DNA of 15,909 nucleotides from Acidimicrobiaceae bacterium (lineage in GTDB: Bacteria; Actinomycetota; Acidimicrobiia; Acidimicrobiales; Acidimicrobiaceae): assembly GCA_013044415.1 (NCBI GenBank), contig JABEUO010000078.1, positions 1 through 15,909 of the forward strand, written 5' to 3'. Positions within the stretch are counted from its first letter, which is position 1. Each line of letters begins with the position of its first letter. Position numbers and translations under genes: made by a program. Below are positions 1 to 7,547 of the stretch, piece by piece. The notes below the pieces were generated by a model. That model was not told where the DNA came from. It worked only from the letters and a program-made list of their open reading frames with translations, and did not search any database.

Positions 1-345
1 AGGATAGTATTTGTCTCCTCGACCACTGGACCACTTATGTCCATGCCAGGTCAGGCTATCTACGGATCCGCCAAGGCTGCAGTGGTGGGCTTGATGCGCT
101 CCGTAGCTCTTGAAGCAGCCCCCTTCGGAGTCACGGTAAATGCGGTACTGCCAGGATGGATCCGGACGGGTTCGGCGACCGAGCGAGAAATCGAAGCAGG
201 CCGGCGATCTCCGATCGGTAGGTCAGGAACCGCATTGGAGGTAGCGAGTCAGATAGCGGTCCTCTGTCTACCCGGGATCTCCTACACAATCGGATCTGTG
301 GTGGTGGTCGATGGCGCTAACTCGATTCTCGAAGAGCGCAGCTAA
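1..345 (+). CDS. Short-chain dehydrogenase/reductase, C-terminal part (5' end outside window)
   Basis: The frame is open from base 1 to the TAA at 343-345, so only the last 114 residues are visible; the internal ATGs at 37 and 43 are not true starts. The visible part begins with a beta-strand and Ser-Ser pair (RIVFVSSTTG), which supplies the catalytic Ser. Then come the active-site YGSAK (Tyr21 and Lys25 of the visible part), the post-active-site PGWIRTG segment that contacts the cofactor, and the usual VDGAN ending. These are the hallmarks of classical NAD(P)-dependent SDRs of about 250 residues. The Rossmann GxxxGxG motif lies outside the window. The substrate cannot be read; sugar or polyol dehydrogenases are among many options. 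It lies on the opposite strand from the galactoside genes and far from them, so no functional link can be claimed. Confidence 0.9.
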   Translation, partial: RIVFVSSTTGPLMSMPGQAIYGSAKAAVVGLMRSVALEAAPFGVTVNAVLPGWIRTGSATEREIEAGRRSPIGRSGTALEVASQIAVLCLPGISYTIGSVVVVDGANSILEERS

Positions 346-571
346 AACCTAGATGTGACCACAGTCGTCGAACTATCTACATCTGGAACTATGGCGCCCT
401 CAACCTACCTCACTGCCGACCTGAGCACTTGAAGGTATAGCGGAATGCTCGTTGAATTCGACTGACGGCAGATAACTTCCACTTGTGACATTCCCGACCC
501 GCATAGCTAGCGCTGGCGAGCCTGTCAACGTAGCTCGATCGTCGACGCGTTGAAGGATGTAGGCTTGTGGG

Positions 572-1600
572 ATGAAAGCCATTGTGTATTCACGTACCGG
601 TGATTCTGACGTGCTGTATCTCATCGATCGCCCCACACCCGAGCCTGGCCCTGGAGAAGTCCGGGTGCGCATCGTGATCTCTGGCGTAAACCCCACCGAC
701 TGGAAGTCACGCCGAGGAACTCGGCCAGGCGAGGTCACACCGTTTGAACAAATGGTGCCAAACCAGGACGGTTCCGGAGTAGTAGATGCAATAGGCGCAG
801 GAGTTAAGTCACTCAAAATTGGCCAGCGAGTTTGGATCTGGGAGGCAGCCTGGGGACGCTCCGATGGCACCGCCCAGGAACACGTAGTACTTCCCGTCCG
901 TCATGTTGTGGCTCTACCGGACTCCGCCTCCTACGATCTCGGAGCCAGTCTCGGCATACCAGCTCTCACCGCCCACCGTTGCCTAACGGTGTCAGAGGGT
1001 TCACCGAAACTCCTTCAACCAGGCGTCTTGAAAGGAAATGTGGTACTGGTTTCCGGTGGTGCAGGCGCCGTCGGACATGCCGCAATTCAGCTCGCACGTT
1101 GGGCGGGGGCGACGGTGATCACTACGGTAAGTAGTGAAGCGAAGGCCGAACTCGCCCGCTTGGCGGGTGCCGATCACGTCGTGAACTACCTCGGCAAAAA
1201 TGCGTCGGCCGTCATTCGCTCGTTAGCACCAAATGGTATCAACTCCGTCGTGGAAGTAAATCTTGCCGTTAACCGCGAACTCGACCTGAAGGTTACGGCC
1301 CCGGGGGCGACGGTAGCGATCTACGCAGCCTCAGCGGGGAGTGAGGTTTCTCTGCCTCTACGAGACCACATGGTGCAAAATGCAAGATTCCAGTTTGTGT
1401 TTGTCTACACCGTGCCCGCTGAAGCCAAGGATGCCGCCGTTTCGGCGGTAAGCGCCGCCCTCGCTGATGGAGCGCTCTCTATCGGTGATACCGCTGGACT
1501 ACCAACCGTCCGGTTCCCGCTCGAACAGACCGCAATGGCCCACGATGCGGTCGAAGGTGGCGCAATAGGAAAAGTGCTAATCGACGTCTCCAAACCATGA
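572..1600 (+). CDS. Zinc-independent medium-chain dehydrogenase, quinone oxidoreductase-like
   Basis: This 342-residue protein has the two-domain layout of the NADPH:quinone oxidoreductase branch of the MDR superfamily. An N-terminal GroES-like domain covers about residues 1-125, with the PNQDGSGVV motif near residues 63-71. A Rossmann domain follows, with the nucleotide-binding run VLVSGGAGAVG at 158-168. The zinc ligands of alcohol dehydrogenases are not evident, as expected for this branch. The likely reaction is NADPH-dependent reduction of a quinone or an activated alkene in the cytoplasm; the real substrate is not deducible. A purine-rich GAAGGA lies 15 bases before the ATG, a rather long distance, and a GTG seven bases before the ATG is out of frame. 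It stands alone on the + strand, 226 bp after the SDR gene. A G-rich hairpin follows it at 1664-1686. Confidence 0.88.
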   Translation: MKAIVYSRTGDSDVLYLIDRPTPEPGPGEVRVRIVISGVNPTDWKSRRGTRPGEVTPFEQMVPNQDGSGVVDAIGAGVKSLKIGQRVWIWEAAWGRSDGTAQEHVVLPVRHVVALPDSASYDLGASLGIPALTAHRCLTVSEGSPKLLQPGVLKGNVVLVSGGAGAVGHAAIQLARWAGATVITTVSSEAKAELARLAGADHVVNYLGKNASAVIRSLAPNGINSVVEVNLAVNRELDLKVTAPGATVAIYAASAGSEVSLPLRDHMVQNARFQFVFVYTVPAEAKDAAVSAVSAALADGALSIGDTAGLPTVRFPLEQTAMAHDAVEGGAIGKVLIDVSKP

Positions 1601-1663
1601 ATCAATGACCGACAAAGCCGGGTAGTTGCGACAGATTGCCGCCACGAGTTAGCTACCGCAATC

Positions 1664-1686
1664 GAGGAGGTGCGCCTCCCCTCCTC
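1664..1686 (+). terminator. Possible terminator hairpin after the oxidoreductase gene
   Basis: GAGGAGG (1664-1670) and CCTCCTC (1680-1686) form a perfect 7-bp stem with a 9-base loop, starting 63 bases after the oxidoreductase stop codon. No T-run follows it, so it is not a textbook intrinsic terminator. It could end transcription weakly, protect the 3' end, or be incidental. Confidence 0.3.
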
Positions 1687-1959
1687 AACTATTACGCGCT
1701 ATTTCACAAAGAAAACTAGAACAGGATCTAGGGAACTTTGGCCGGGGCTCCTTATGGATTTGCTGCCCGAAACTGAACTTTGCTACAAGTTGGCCCTGCA
1801 GAAATGCCCAGCTAAAGTCACCCAGGTTTTACCAAATAAAACCTCTTCCAATGGACGACGACCTATCCGATCAGTACATAGAGATTCACAATCTAAGTTC
1901 GCCGTATTGACAAAATTCAAATACAGTAAGGGTTTCAGAGGAGATTGCACATCGTTTCG

Positions 1960-2271
1960 TTAGGGTAACGTTTCGCTTTTAAGCGATCGGACGTATCCAG
2001 CTTGGACGAAGATAAAAGCGAAAGCTACCGAGGCGTCAACTGCTGATTTAGCCCCTTTAGACTGCATCAAGTATTCAAACTTCCTTAGAAAATCTCCTGT
2101 TAGCCAACCACCGATTAGAACTTCACCTTCTTCTCGTGGAGCTACCGCACGGAGTGGTATCCCCCACTTTCTGCTCAGACAGCATCGGATCGTGGGAATA
2201 AAGCTTGTCGAAACTCGACTTGAGCTCCCAATTTCACCCAAAACACCCTCTTCGCCAAAAACAGCTACCAC
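1960..2271 (-). CDS. Weak hypothetical ORF, 103 residues
   Basis: I do not recognise this protein. It would start with GTG at 2269-2271 and end with TAA at 1960-1962. In its favour: the codons are clearly G-rich at the first position, as in real genes, and the translation looks protein-like, with a strand-like start (VVAVFGEEG), a charged middle and a hydrophobic stretch (SVAFAFIFV) near residues 83-91. Against it: there is no ribosome binding site before the GTG, no ATG start, a stop a few codons upstream, no neighbour on the same strand nearby, and A+T-rich codons unlike the flanking genes. It could be a fragment of a decayed gene or chance. Confidence 0.25.
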   Translation of the reverse strand: MVAVFGEEGVLGEIGSSSRVSTSFIPTIRCCLSRKWGIPLRAVAPREEGEVLIGGWLTGDFLRKFEYLMQSKGAKSAVDASVAFAFIFVQAGYVRSLKSETLP

Positions 2272-2525
2272 GTAGACATCGATTAGTTAACCGAAGCAGG
2301 ATTTAAATAGAGGGCAAAATGGAAAAGACTTTTACCCCCTTCTGCCAAACAGGGACAAGTCAAACATCCTGATCAAACGGGATAATGATAAGTGAAATAG
2401 GTGCCGTTTCCACTAAGGTGAATGGTGAAGGTGTCCTCGAATGGATTGCGCACTGTTGGTCCTGTTTATTGCAACCCGTAGGTGCTACAGAGATGTGGGC
2501 GATTCAAAACGCCGAAGGGAGTCAA

Positions 2526-3404
2526 GTGCAAGTTGGCATTATTGGTCTCGGCAAGATGGGAAATCAGATCCGCTCTCTGGTCCGAGCAGGCGGAATAGAT
2601 GCCATCGGATATGACCGGAATGAGGAGTTGAGTGACGTCCCTGACCTCGATACACTACTTGATCGACTGGTGGGTGTGCGCACAATCTGGCTTATGCTGC
2701 CAGAAGGGGCCCCAACCAATCAAACGATTGAATACTTAGCCTCTCATTTGCCGCCTGGCGACCTTGTTATCGACGGCGGTAATTCAAATTTTCACGACTC
2801 CATAGATCACGCTGGTCGTCTCGGTTCGGCCGAAGTGAGTTTCCTCGACGTAGGCGTCAGTGGTGGAATCCATGGTATCGAGGAGGGGTTTTGCCTCATG
2901 GTCGGTGGACCAGCATCGGCAGTCCGACGCGCACAGCCTATCTTTGATATCCTGATGACTCCCGGAGGATTTGTTCACGTATCGGAGTCACACGGATCTG
3001 GCCACTATGCCAAAATGATCCACAATGCCGTAGAGTACGGGATGATGCAGGCGCTAGCAGAAGGGTATGAGCTCTTAGAAAAAAGCCCCTTAGGACTCAA
3101 TGTTCCAGCCACCATCGGAGCCTGGCGCAACGGGAGTGTGGTTCGCTCATGGTTATTGGACCTCTTAAGCGAAACCCTGGAACAAAATGCAGACCTCTCG
3201 CAGTACCCGGCCTACGCACCCGACTCCGGTGAGGGGCGTTGGAGCATCAAAGAGGCGATCGACTTGGCCGTTCCGACGCCGGTAATTTCAGCGGCCCTTC
3301 ACGCCCGCCTCTATTCACGCGGGATGGGCGACGACTCTCACCGAGCGATTGCGGCGCTGCGTCACGCCTTCGGCGGACATCCGTTGGTAAGTGGAGATGG
3401 CTGA
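2526..3404 (+). CDS. gnd: 6-phosphogluconate dehydrogenase, decarboxylating, short type
   Basis: Oxidises and decarboxylates 6-phosphogluconate to ribulose 5-phosphate in the oxidative pentose phosphate pathway. I choose the GTG at 2526 because it gives MQVGIIGLGKMG, the standard N-terminus carrying the GxGxxG fold, and GAAGGGAG sits four bases upstream. The frame continues open to an ATG at 2385, but the extra 47 residues have no family counterpart. From the GTG the protein has 292 residues, fitting the short, roughly 300-residue class rather than the 470-residue class. Visible motifs are GGNS (84-87), the substrate-binding VSGGIHGIEEG (111-121), and GSGHYAKMIHNAVEYG (157-172) with catalytic Lys163 and Glu170. 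Asp30 closes the second beta-strand (GYDRN), which by analogy with dinucleotide folds suggests NAD rather than NADP preference. zwf begins directly after its stop, so the two form an operon. Confidence 0.93.
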   Translation: MQVGIIGLGKMGNQIRSLVRAGGIDAIGYDRNEELSDVPDLDTLLDRLVGVRTIWLMLPEGAPTNQTIEYLASHLPPGDLVIDGGNSNFHDSIDHAGRLGSAEVSFLDVGVSGGIHGIEEGFCLMVGGPASAVRRAQPIFDILMTPGGFVHVSESHGSGHYAKMIHNAVEYGMMQALAEGYELLEKSPLGLNVPATIGAWRNGSVVRSWLLDLLSETLEQNADLSQYPAYAPDSGEGRWSIKEAIDLAVPTPVISAALHARLYSRGMGDDSHRAIAALRHAFGGHPLVSGDG

Positions 3405-4865
3405 GTGAATCCATCGCCACCTTCCCGCAGATCCCAACTCACTTCGGCTAAAGGGTCGGGTGCAGTACACGGATCAACCAAGAAGCGTATTCGATCTGAT
3501 GCATTGGTGATCTTCGGTGCTTCCGGGGACCTTTCCCAGAAAAAGCTACTTCCAGCTTGTTACCGACTCGCCCAGAGAGGTCACCTTCCTCCCTGTATTG
3601 TTGGCGTCGCATCAACCGCCTGGGACGTTGAAGGCTTTCGTCGATTCGCTTCAGCGGCCATAAAGCGGGCAGAAGAGGATGTGGACACAGCAGTCCTCGA
3701 TGCGATGTGCAACTCGCTGAATTATGTTTCGGGTTCCTACGAGGACCCCGAAACCTATGACGCCCTGGGCGAAGCGCTCGGATCTAGTCGTCATCCAATC
3801 TTTTATCTAGCGGTTCCACCACGACTCTTCTCAGTTGCGGTCGACGGGCTGGCGGCGCGACGCATGGTGCGCTCAGCTCGAGTCTTGATTGAAAAGCCAT
3901 TTGGATGGGACGCTTCATCGGCAATCGAACTCAATAAGCACCTCCATCGCCACCTGCCCGAGGAGGCGATCTACCGGATTGATCACTTCTTGGGCAAGGA
4001 ACCGGTTCAAAACCTCTTGGTTTTTAGGTTTGCAAATTCTATCTTGGAACCAATCTGGAATCGCAACTTCATCTCTAGCGTCCAGATCACCATGGCTGAA
4101 GACTTCGGCGTAGAAGGACGGGGTGAGTTCTACGATCGGATCGGGGCGACGAGGGATGTAGTGCAGAACCACTTATTGCAACTCGTTGCGCTATTAGCAC
4201 AGGAGCCACCGGCATCATCCGATCCAGACGCACTTAGAGACGAAAAGATTAAGGTTCTAAAAGCGATGCGCTCGCCGCTACCCGAGCATATAGTGCGGGG
4301 TCAATACGAGGGTTATCGAAACGAACCGGGGGTCGACAACCGCTCGACCACCGAGACCTACGTCGCACTTCGAACCGAGATTGACAACTGGAGATGGGCC
4401 GGGGTCCCCTTTCTAATTCGGACCGGCAAACACCTCAATGTGACGTGCACCGAAGCCGTCATACGCTTCAAAGAACCGCCGTCTCGACTCTTCGGAGTCA
4501 CCTCGACACGATCACTACTACCAAATGAACTCCGCTTTGAGCTAAAGCCGAGTGAGCGTATCACCCTTCGACTTCAGGTCAAACAACCTGGTTCAGACCT
4601 GATTCCGATGCCCGTCGACCTAGAAGTGGCCGACCCAAGCATATCGGGGTCGAGCACCGAGGCCTATGAGATACTCCTAAACGATGCTATTGTCGGTGAC
4701 CTCTCACGATTTGCGCGTCAAGACGCCGTTACCGAGGCCTGGAGGATTGTCGATCCGATCATCGTCAGTGCGCCCGAGTGCGAAATCTACTATCGAGGCT
4801 CCTCCGGACCGGCCACTTCTCACCAACTCGTTCAAGATATAGGTGGCTGGGCTTCGTGGGAATGA
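3405..4865 (+). CDS. zwf: Glucose-6-phosphate 1-dehydrogenase
   Basis: Oxidises glucose 6-phosphate to 6-phosphogluconolactone, the entry step of the oxidative pentose phosphate pathway, in the cytoplasm. The 486 residues match the usual length of about 490. Motifs in order are the dinucleotide-binding IFGASGDLSQKKLLP (36-50), EKPFG (163-167), the substrate-binding RIDHFLGKE (191-199) and the catalytic-base region VVQNHLLQL (252-260, His256). The GTG start directly abuts the gnd TGA, with GGAG eight bases upstream inside gnd. About 30 Ser/Lys/Arg-rich residues precede the Rossmann strand, slightly more than usual, but no good later start is seen. With gnd it supplies two of the three oxidative steps; the lactonase is not adjacent. 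Its 3' end faces the ABC ATPase gene convergently, with only 51 bp between the stops and no clear terminator. Confidence 0.96.
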   Translation: MNPSPPSRRSQLTSAKGSGAVHGSTKKRIRSDALVIFGASGDLSQKKLLPACYRLAQRGHLPPCIVGVASTAWDVEGFRRFASAAIKRAEEDVDTAVLDAMCNSLNYVSGSYEDPETYDALGEALGSSRHPIFYLAVPPRLFSVAVDGLAARRMVRSARVLIEKPFGWDASSAIELNKHLHRHLPEEAIYRIDHFLGKEPVQNLLVFRFANSILEPIWNRNFISSVQITMAEDFGVEGRGEFYDRIGATRDVVQNHLLQLVALLAQEPPASSDPDALRDEKIKVLKAMRSPLPEHIVRGQYEGYRNEPGVDNRSTTETYVALRTEIDNWRWAGVPFLIRTGKHLNVTCTEAVIRFKEPPSRLFGVTSTRSLLPNELRFELKPSERITLRLQVKQPGSDLIPMPVDLEVADPSISGSSTEAYEILLNDAIVGDLSRFARQDAVTEAWRIVDPIIVSAPECEIYYRGSSGPATSHQLVQDIGGWASWE

Positions 4866-4916
4866 CTACAACCGCCATCCTTTCGAGTTAATCCGGCAAA
4901 TCCTTGCTTTGGACAC

Positions 4917-6062
4917 TCAGCGTAGGGCGAGTCCAGACGATGGATCAAAGAAATGGTAAGAGTCGGCTTCAATACTCAGGCGAATGATATCCTTCGAAGC
5001 TACCTTGCTACGGGGGCCAATACGGGCAATACCCTCCCCCGTTACGGCAAAACCGCTCTGGAGGACTTCGTCTTGGAATCCTTCCACGGTTTCCCGTCGA
5101 GCATCGATGCTAAAGTGCACAAGGAGTTCAGACCCCAGTGCTTCGACGAGCTCCACGGTGGCGGTGATCGTGGATGGGTCGCTGTCAGTGGCAATGCGAA
5201 GGTTCTCAGGGCGGATACCCAAGATTACCGATCGTTCACGATACGGAGTGAGACACCCACGGAAAGCTTCCGGTATCGGCAACTTCTGGGAACCGAGGGT
5301 TAGCTCTGCGCCATCTGCTGATATCCCCGCTCGGTAGAGGTTCATTGCCGGCGAACCGATGAAGGCAGCGACGAAAATGTTGACTGGCTTCTCGTATAGT
5401 GCTTGTGGAGTATCACACTGTTGGAGGACCCCAGAGCGCATGACGCCGACTCGATCTCCCATCGTCATAGCTTCAAGCTGATCGTGAGTGACATAGACGG
5501 TGGCCACACCGAGGCGACGTTGGATGCGACTCACCTCAGCCCGCATTGAAACACGAAGCTGGGCGTCGAGGTTCGAAAGAGGTTCATCCATCAAAAAGGC
5601 CGAGGGTTCCCGGACAATTGCCCGGCCCATTGCCACCCTTTGGCGCTGTCCACCCGATAGCTGGCCCGGGCGTTGGTCGATCCATTCAGTCAACCCGAGT
5701 ATCTTTACTGCGTCAGCGACCCGACGGTTGATGTCTTCTTTTGGTAATTTCCGGAGCTTCAGGGCGAATCCGATGTTGTCGGCGACACTCATGTGCGGGT
5801 AGAGGGCATAGTTTTGAAAGACCATCGCTATGTCCCTGTCGGTAGGGGCAACGGCATTGACGACACGGTCACCAATTTTAAGTATCCCAGATGATATCTC
5901 CTCGAGACCAGCAACCATCCTCAAAACCGTAGTCTTGCCCGATCCCGACGGTCCTACGAGAACCATAAATTCGCCATCGGCGATCGCCATGTCGAGATGC
6001 CTAACGGCCTCGAAGCCGTTGGCATAAACCTTGGTAATACCCTCCATGTAGATGGCGGCCAT
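4917..6062 (-). CDS. ABC transporter ATP-binding protein, CUT1 sugar type (MsmK/UgpC/MalK-like)
   Basis: A 381-residue ATPase that powers carbohydrate import from the cytoplasmic face of the membrane. Walker A is GPSGSGKTT (37-45), the Q-loop is in VFQNYALYPH (Gln83), the signature is LSGGQRQRVAMG (135-146), Walker B is AFLMDEP (155-161, Glu160), the D-loop SNLDA follows, and the switch His is His193 in YVTHD. Residues from about 240 form the C-terminal OB-fold/regulatory extension typical of CUT1 ATPases, with the family motif LGIRPENL. ATG 6062 is preceded by AAGGGGAG at four bases. It is separated from galK by 348 bp and probably has its own promoter. It is the only ATPase in the window, so it likely serves the binding protein and permeases at 12048-15566. 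As a lone cistron it may also energise other sugar importers, as MsmK-type ATPases do in several bacteria. Confidence 0.95.
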   Translation of the reverse strand: MAAIYMEGITKVYANGFEAVRHLDMAIADGEFMVLVGPSGSGKTTVLRMVAGLEEISSGILKIGDRVVNAVAPTDRDIAMVFQNYALYPHMSVADNIGFALKLRKLPKEDINRRVADAVKILGLTEWIDQRPGQLSGGQRQRVAMGRAIVREPSAFLMDEPLSNLDAQLRVSMRAEVSRIQRRLGVATVYVTHDQLEAMTMGDRVGVMRSGVLQQCDTPQALYEKPVNIFVAAFIGSPAMNLYRAGISADGAELTLGSQKLPIPEAFRGCLTPYRERSVILGIRPENLRIATDSDPSTITATVELVEALGSELLVHFSIDARRETVEGFQDEVLQSGFAVTGEGIARIGPRSKVASKDIIRLSIEADSYHFFDPSSGLALR

Positions 6063-6410
6063 ATTGCTCCCCTTATTAGTAGTATCGGTCGGAAGTTAGT
6101 GTCGGTTGTAAACGTGATGCCCGCTGAAATGAAAGCGGAGTTAGAGCTCTAAGGTCACGGCTCGAAATGGGCGTAGCTATGTCGCACCCAGAAAGGGGTA
6201 TCGGCAAGTTTTGTCTCAGACAAATACAGCGGAATTGGTCAGCGAGCCTCTTTGTATCGACCAAGGCAATTTGCGATCTCGTCCAGGCTCTCCCGCCCCT
6301 TAGAAAAGACCTCCTCATTGGACAATTCTGCTCCGTGCCAACTCGGCAAAAGGCGGTTAGGGTCGCTTGTCTCGACTTTATAGCGATTGCCTTGTGTGTT
6401 TGGAGAATCA
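6063..6410. other. Gap between galK and the ABC ATPase gene
   Basis: Regulatory-looking half (6063-6238): a perfect 15-bp palindrome at 6210-6224, a CCGCT/AGCGG hairpin with an 8-base loop at 6121-6138, and an ACCC/GGGT mini-hairpin around 6187-6200. No convincing -35/-10 pair was found, though a promoter for the ATPase gene is expected here. The other half (6239-6410) is covered by a minus-strand frame that starts at a TTG inside galK (6451) and stops at 6239. It encodes 70 charged residues, but has no ATG or GTG start of its own. A second frame begins with GTG at 6411, overlapping the galK stop by one base with AGGAGG eight bases upstream, but its translation does not look like a real protein. 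I make no gene call here. Confidence 0.45.
6210..6224. promoter_or_regulatory. Perfect 15-bp palindrome, candidate operator
   Basis: TTTGTCT-C-AGACAAA is an uninterrupted inverted repeat with 7-bp arms and one central base. It lies about 150 bp before the ATPase start codon, in non-coding DNA. The size and symmetry suit a dimeric repressor or activator site. The stem would be short and A/T-rich for a terminator, and no T-run follows. The binding protein is unknown; DeoR-type regulators usually bind direct repeats, so a different regulator is possible. Confidence 0.35.
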
Positions 6411-7547
6411 CTAGCCGATCCTCCTCGCCCCAGCGGAAGGTTTAACCTCAAATGCCTCTGGAATTACCCCAGCCACCTTGGAAAAGGCGCTATCGATCTC
6501 CCGCTGGAGCAGCTCGACCTCGACGCCGACGACCACCGCTGAACCACCGAAGCCGCCACCCACCATTCGAGCGCCGATAGCTCCACATCTCTCAGCGACC
6601 GAGACTACCGCGTCTAACTCGAAGCAGGAGACCTCAAAATCATCCCTGAGCGAACGGTGCGAGGCAAAAATAGCATCGCCGACTGAGGTGCCAGACCGAA
6701 GAGCATCGACCGTGGACATCACGCGAGCATTTTCGGTTACTACGTGGCGAGCTCTTCGCTGAAGCGTACCAGAGAGTCGGGTCTCAACTTCCTCCAATGT
6801 TGCGGATCGCAACGAAGCGTACCCAAGCGCATTGGATGCCTGCTCGCACTCTAGACGCCTCTGCGCATAGTCTCCCTCGACGTTGGCATGCTTTACTTTT
6901 GTATCCACTACCACCAGAGGACCTATCTTGAGTGGTACATGCGAAATGGAGTGCGATTCGAAATCGATCAACAGAGCATTGCTGGCCCTGGCTCCAACAA
7001 TTGCGGTCTGATCGAGCCTGCCCACTGGTGCACCAACAAATTCCGATTCTGCACGATGGGCGATATCCACCAACTCGTCCTGGCCCAGACCGAGCTCGAA
7101 CCTATCATTGATCGACATAGCCGTGGAAACCGTCAAGGCGGCGGACGATGATAATCCACTCCCGCTTGGAACGGAGGACGATATGAGGAGTTCTAATCCG
7201 TGGGGCTCCCAACCCTTATCGACCAAAGCCCAAAAGACCCCAGCGACATAGGCGGGCCAGCCATCAATGGCTCCGGGTCGGATCGCAGAGACCGGGTTCA
7301 GCGACCACCCCGGATAGTCGGTGGAGAAGCAACGCAGTTCCGCCTGCTCAAGCGACCTTAGTGCAATCGTCGTGTGCCGCTCGATTGCAAATGGTAGCGC
7401 CAGACCACCGTTATAGTCGGTATGTTCGCCAATGAGGTTGACACGTCCCGGCGCCTCCCAGACCCCGTCCGGTTGGTGCCCGGTCAGTTCGGCGAAGCGA
7501 TCAGTGATCTTGGATACTTCGTCGCTAAGAGTCTGACCGTTTTTCAT
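6411..7547 (-). CDS. galK: Galactokinase
   Basis: Phosphorylates alpha-D-galactose to galactose 1-phosphate with ATP, the first committed Leloir step, in the cytoplasm. Its 378 residues are typical for the GHMP kinase family. Visible are the galactokinase signature GRVNLIGEHTDYNGG (34-48), the ATP-binding GSGLSSSAAL (129-138), the catalytic Asp179 in GRLDQ, and the third GHMP motif GGGFGGSA (330-337). The C-terminus ends in the usual KPSAGARR form. The ATG start shares four bases (ATGA) with the galT stop and has only a weak ribosome binding site, so it probably depends on translation of galT. It is the last gene of the coupled regulator-unknown-galT-galK group; the next gene on this strand is the ABC ATPase after a 348-bp gap. 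Confidence 0.96.
   Translation of the reverse strand: MKNGQTLSDEVSKITDRFAELTGHQPDGVWEAPGRVNLIGEHTDYNGGLALPFAIERHTTIALRSLEQAELRCFSTDYPGWSLNPVSAIRPGAIDGWPAYVAGVFWALVDKGWEPHGLELLISSSVPSGSGLSSSAALTVSTAMSINDRFELGLGQDELVDIAHRAESEFVGAPVGRLDQTAIVGARASNALLIDFESHSISHVPLKIGPLVVVDTKVKHANVEGDYAQRRLECEQASNALGYASLRSATLEEVETRLSGTLQRRARHVVTENARVMSTVDALRSGTSVGDAIFASHRSLRDDFEVSCFELDAVVSVAERCGAIGARMVGGGFGGSAVVVGVEVELLQREIDSAFSKVAGVIPEAFEVKPSAGARRIG

Larger units (their letters stand above)
1601..2525. other. Long gene-poor stretch between the oxidoreductase gene and gnd
   Basis: About 0.9 kb without a convincing conserved gene. It holds a GAGGAGG/CCTCCTC hairpin at 1664-1686 and two small inverted repeats: CGTTA-GGG-TAACG at 1958-1970 and TCGCTT-TT-AAGCGA at 1973-1986. 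It also holds a weak minus-strand ORF at 1960-2271. The segment is visibly richer in A and T than the flanking genes. The bases between 2385 and 2525 stay open in the gnd frame but lack the family sequence, so I treat them as the gnd leader. I could not find a promoter with two good hexamers for gnd. The stretch may be a decayed gene region, but nothing in it is recognisable. Confidence 0.5.

Noticed and set aside
400..870. Minus-strand ORF of 156 codons across the start of the oxidoreductase gene
   Set aside because: It overlaps a well-supported gene antisense, its translation shows no family features, and it has no neighbour on that strand.
1670..1963. Plus-strand ORF of 97 codons with a purine-rich sequence just before its GTG
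   Set aside because: The purine run is the arm of the hairpin at 1664-1686, the translation is not protein-like and the first-position G bias is weak.
6076..6411. Minus-strand ORF of 111 codons starting on the galK stop with AGGAGG upstream
   Set aside because: The start looks good, but AGGAGG simply encodes the conserved Arg pair at the galK end and the translation (many Arg, Cys and Thr without pattern) looks like an out-of-frame reading.
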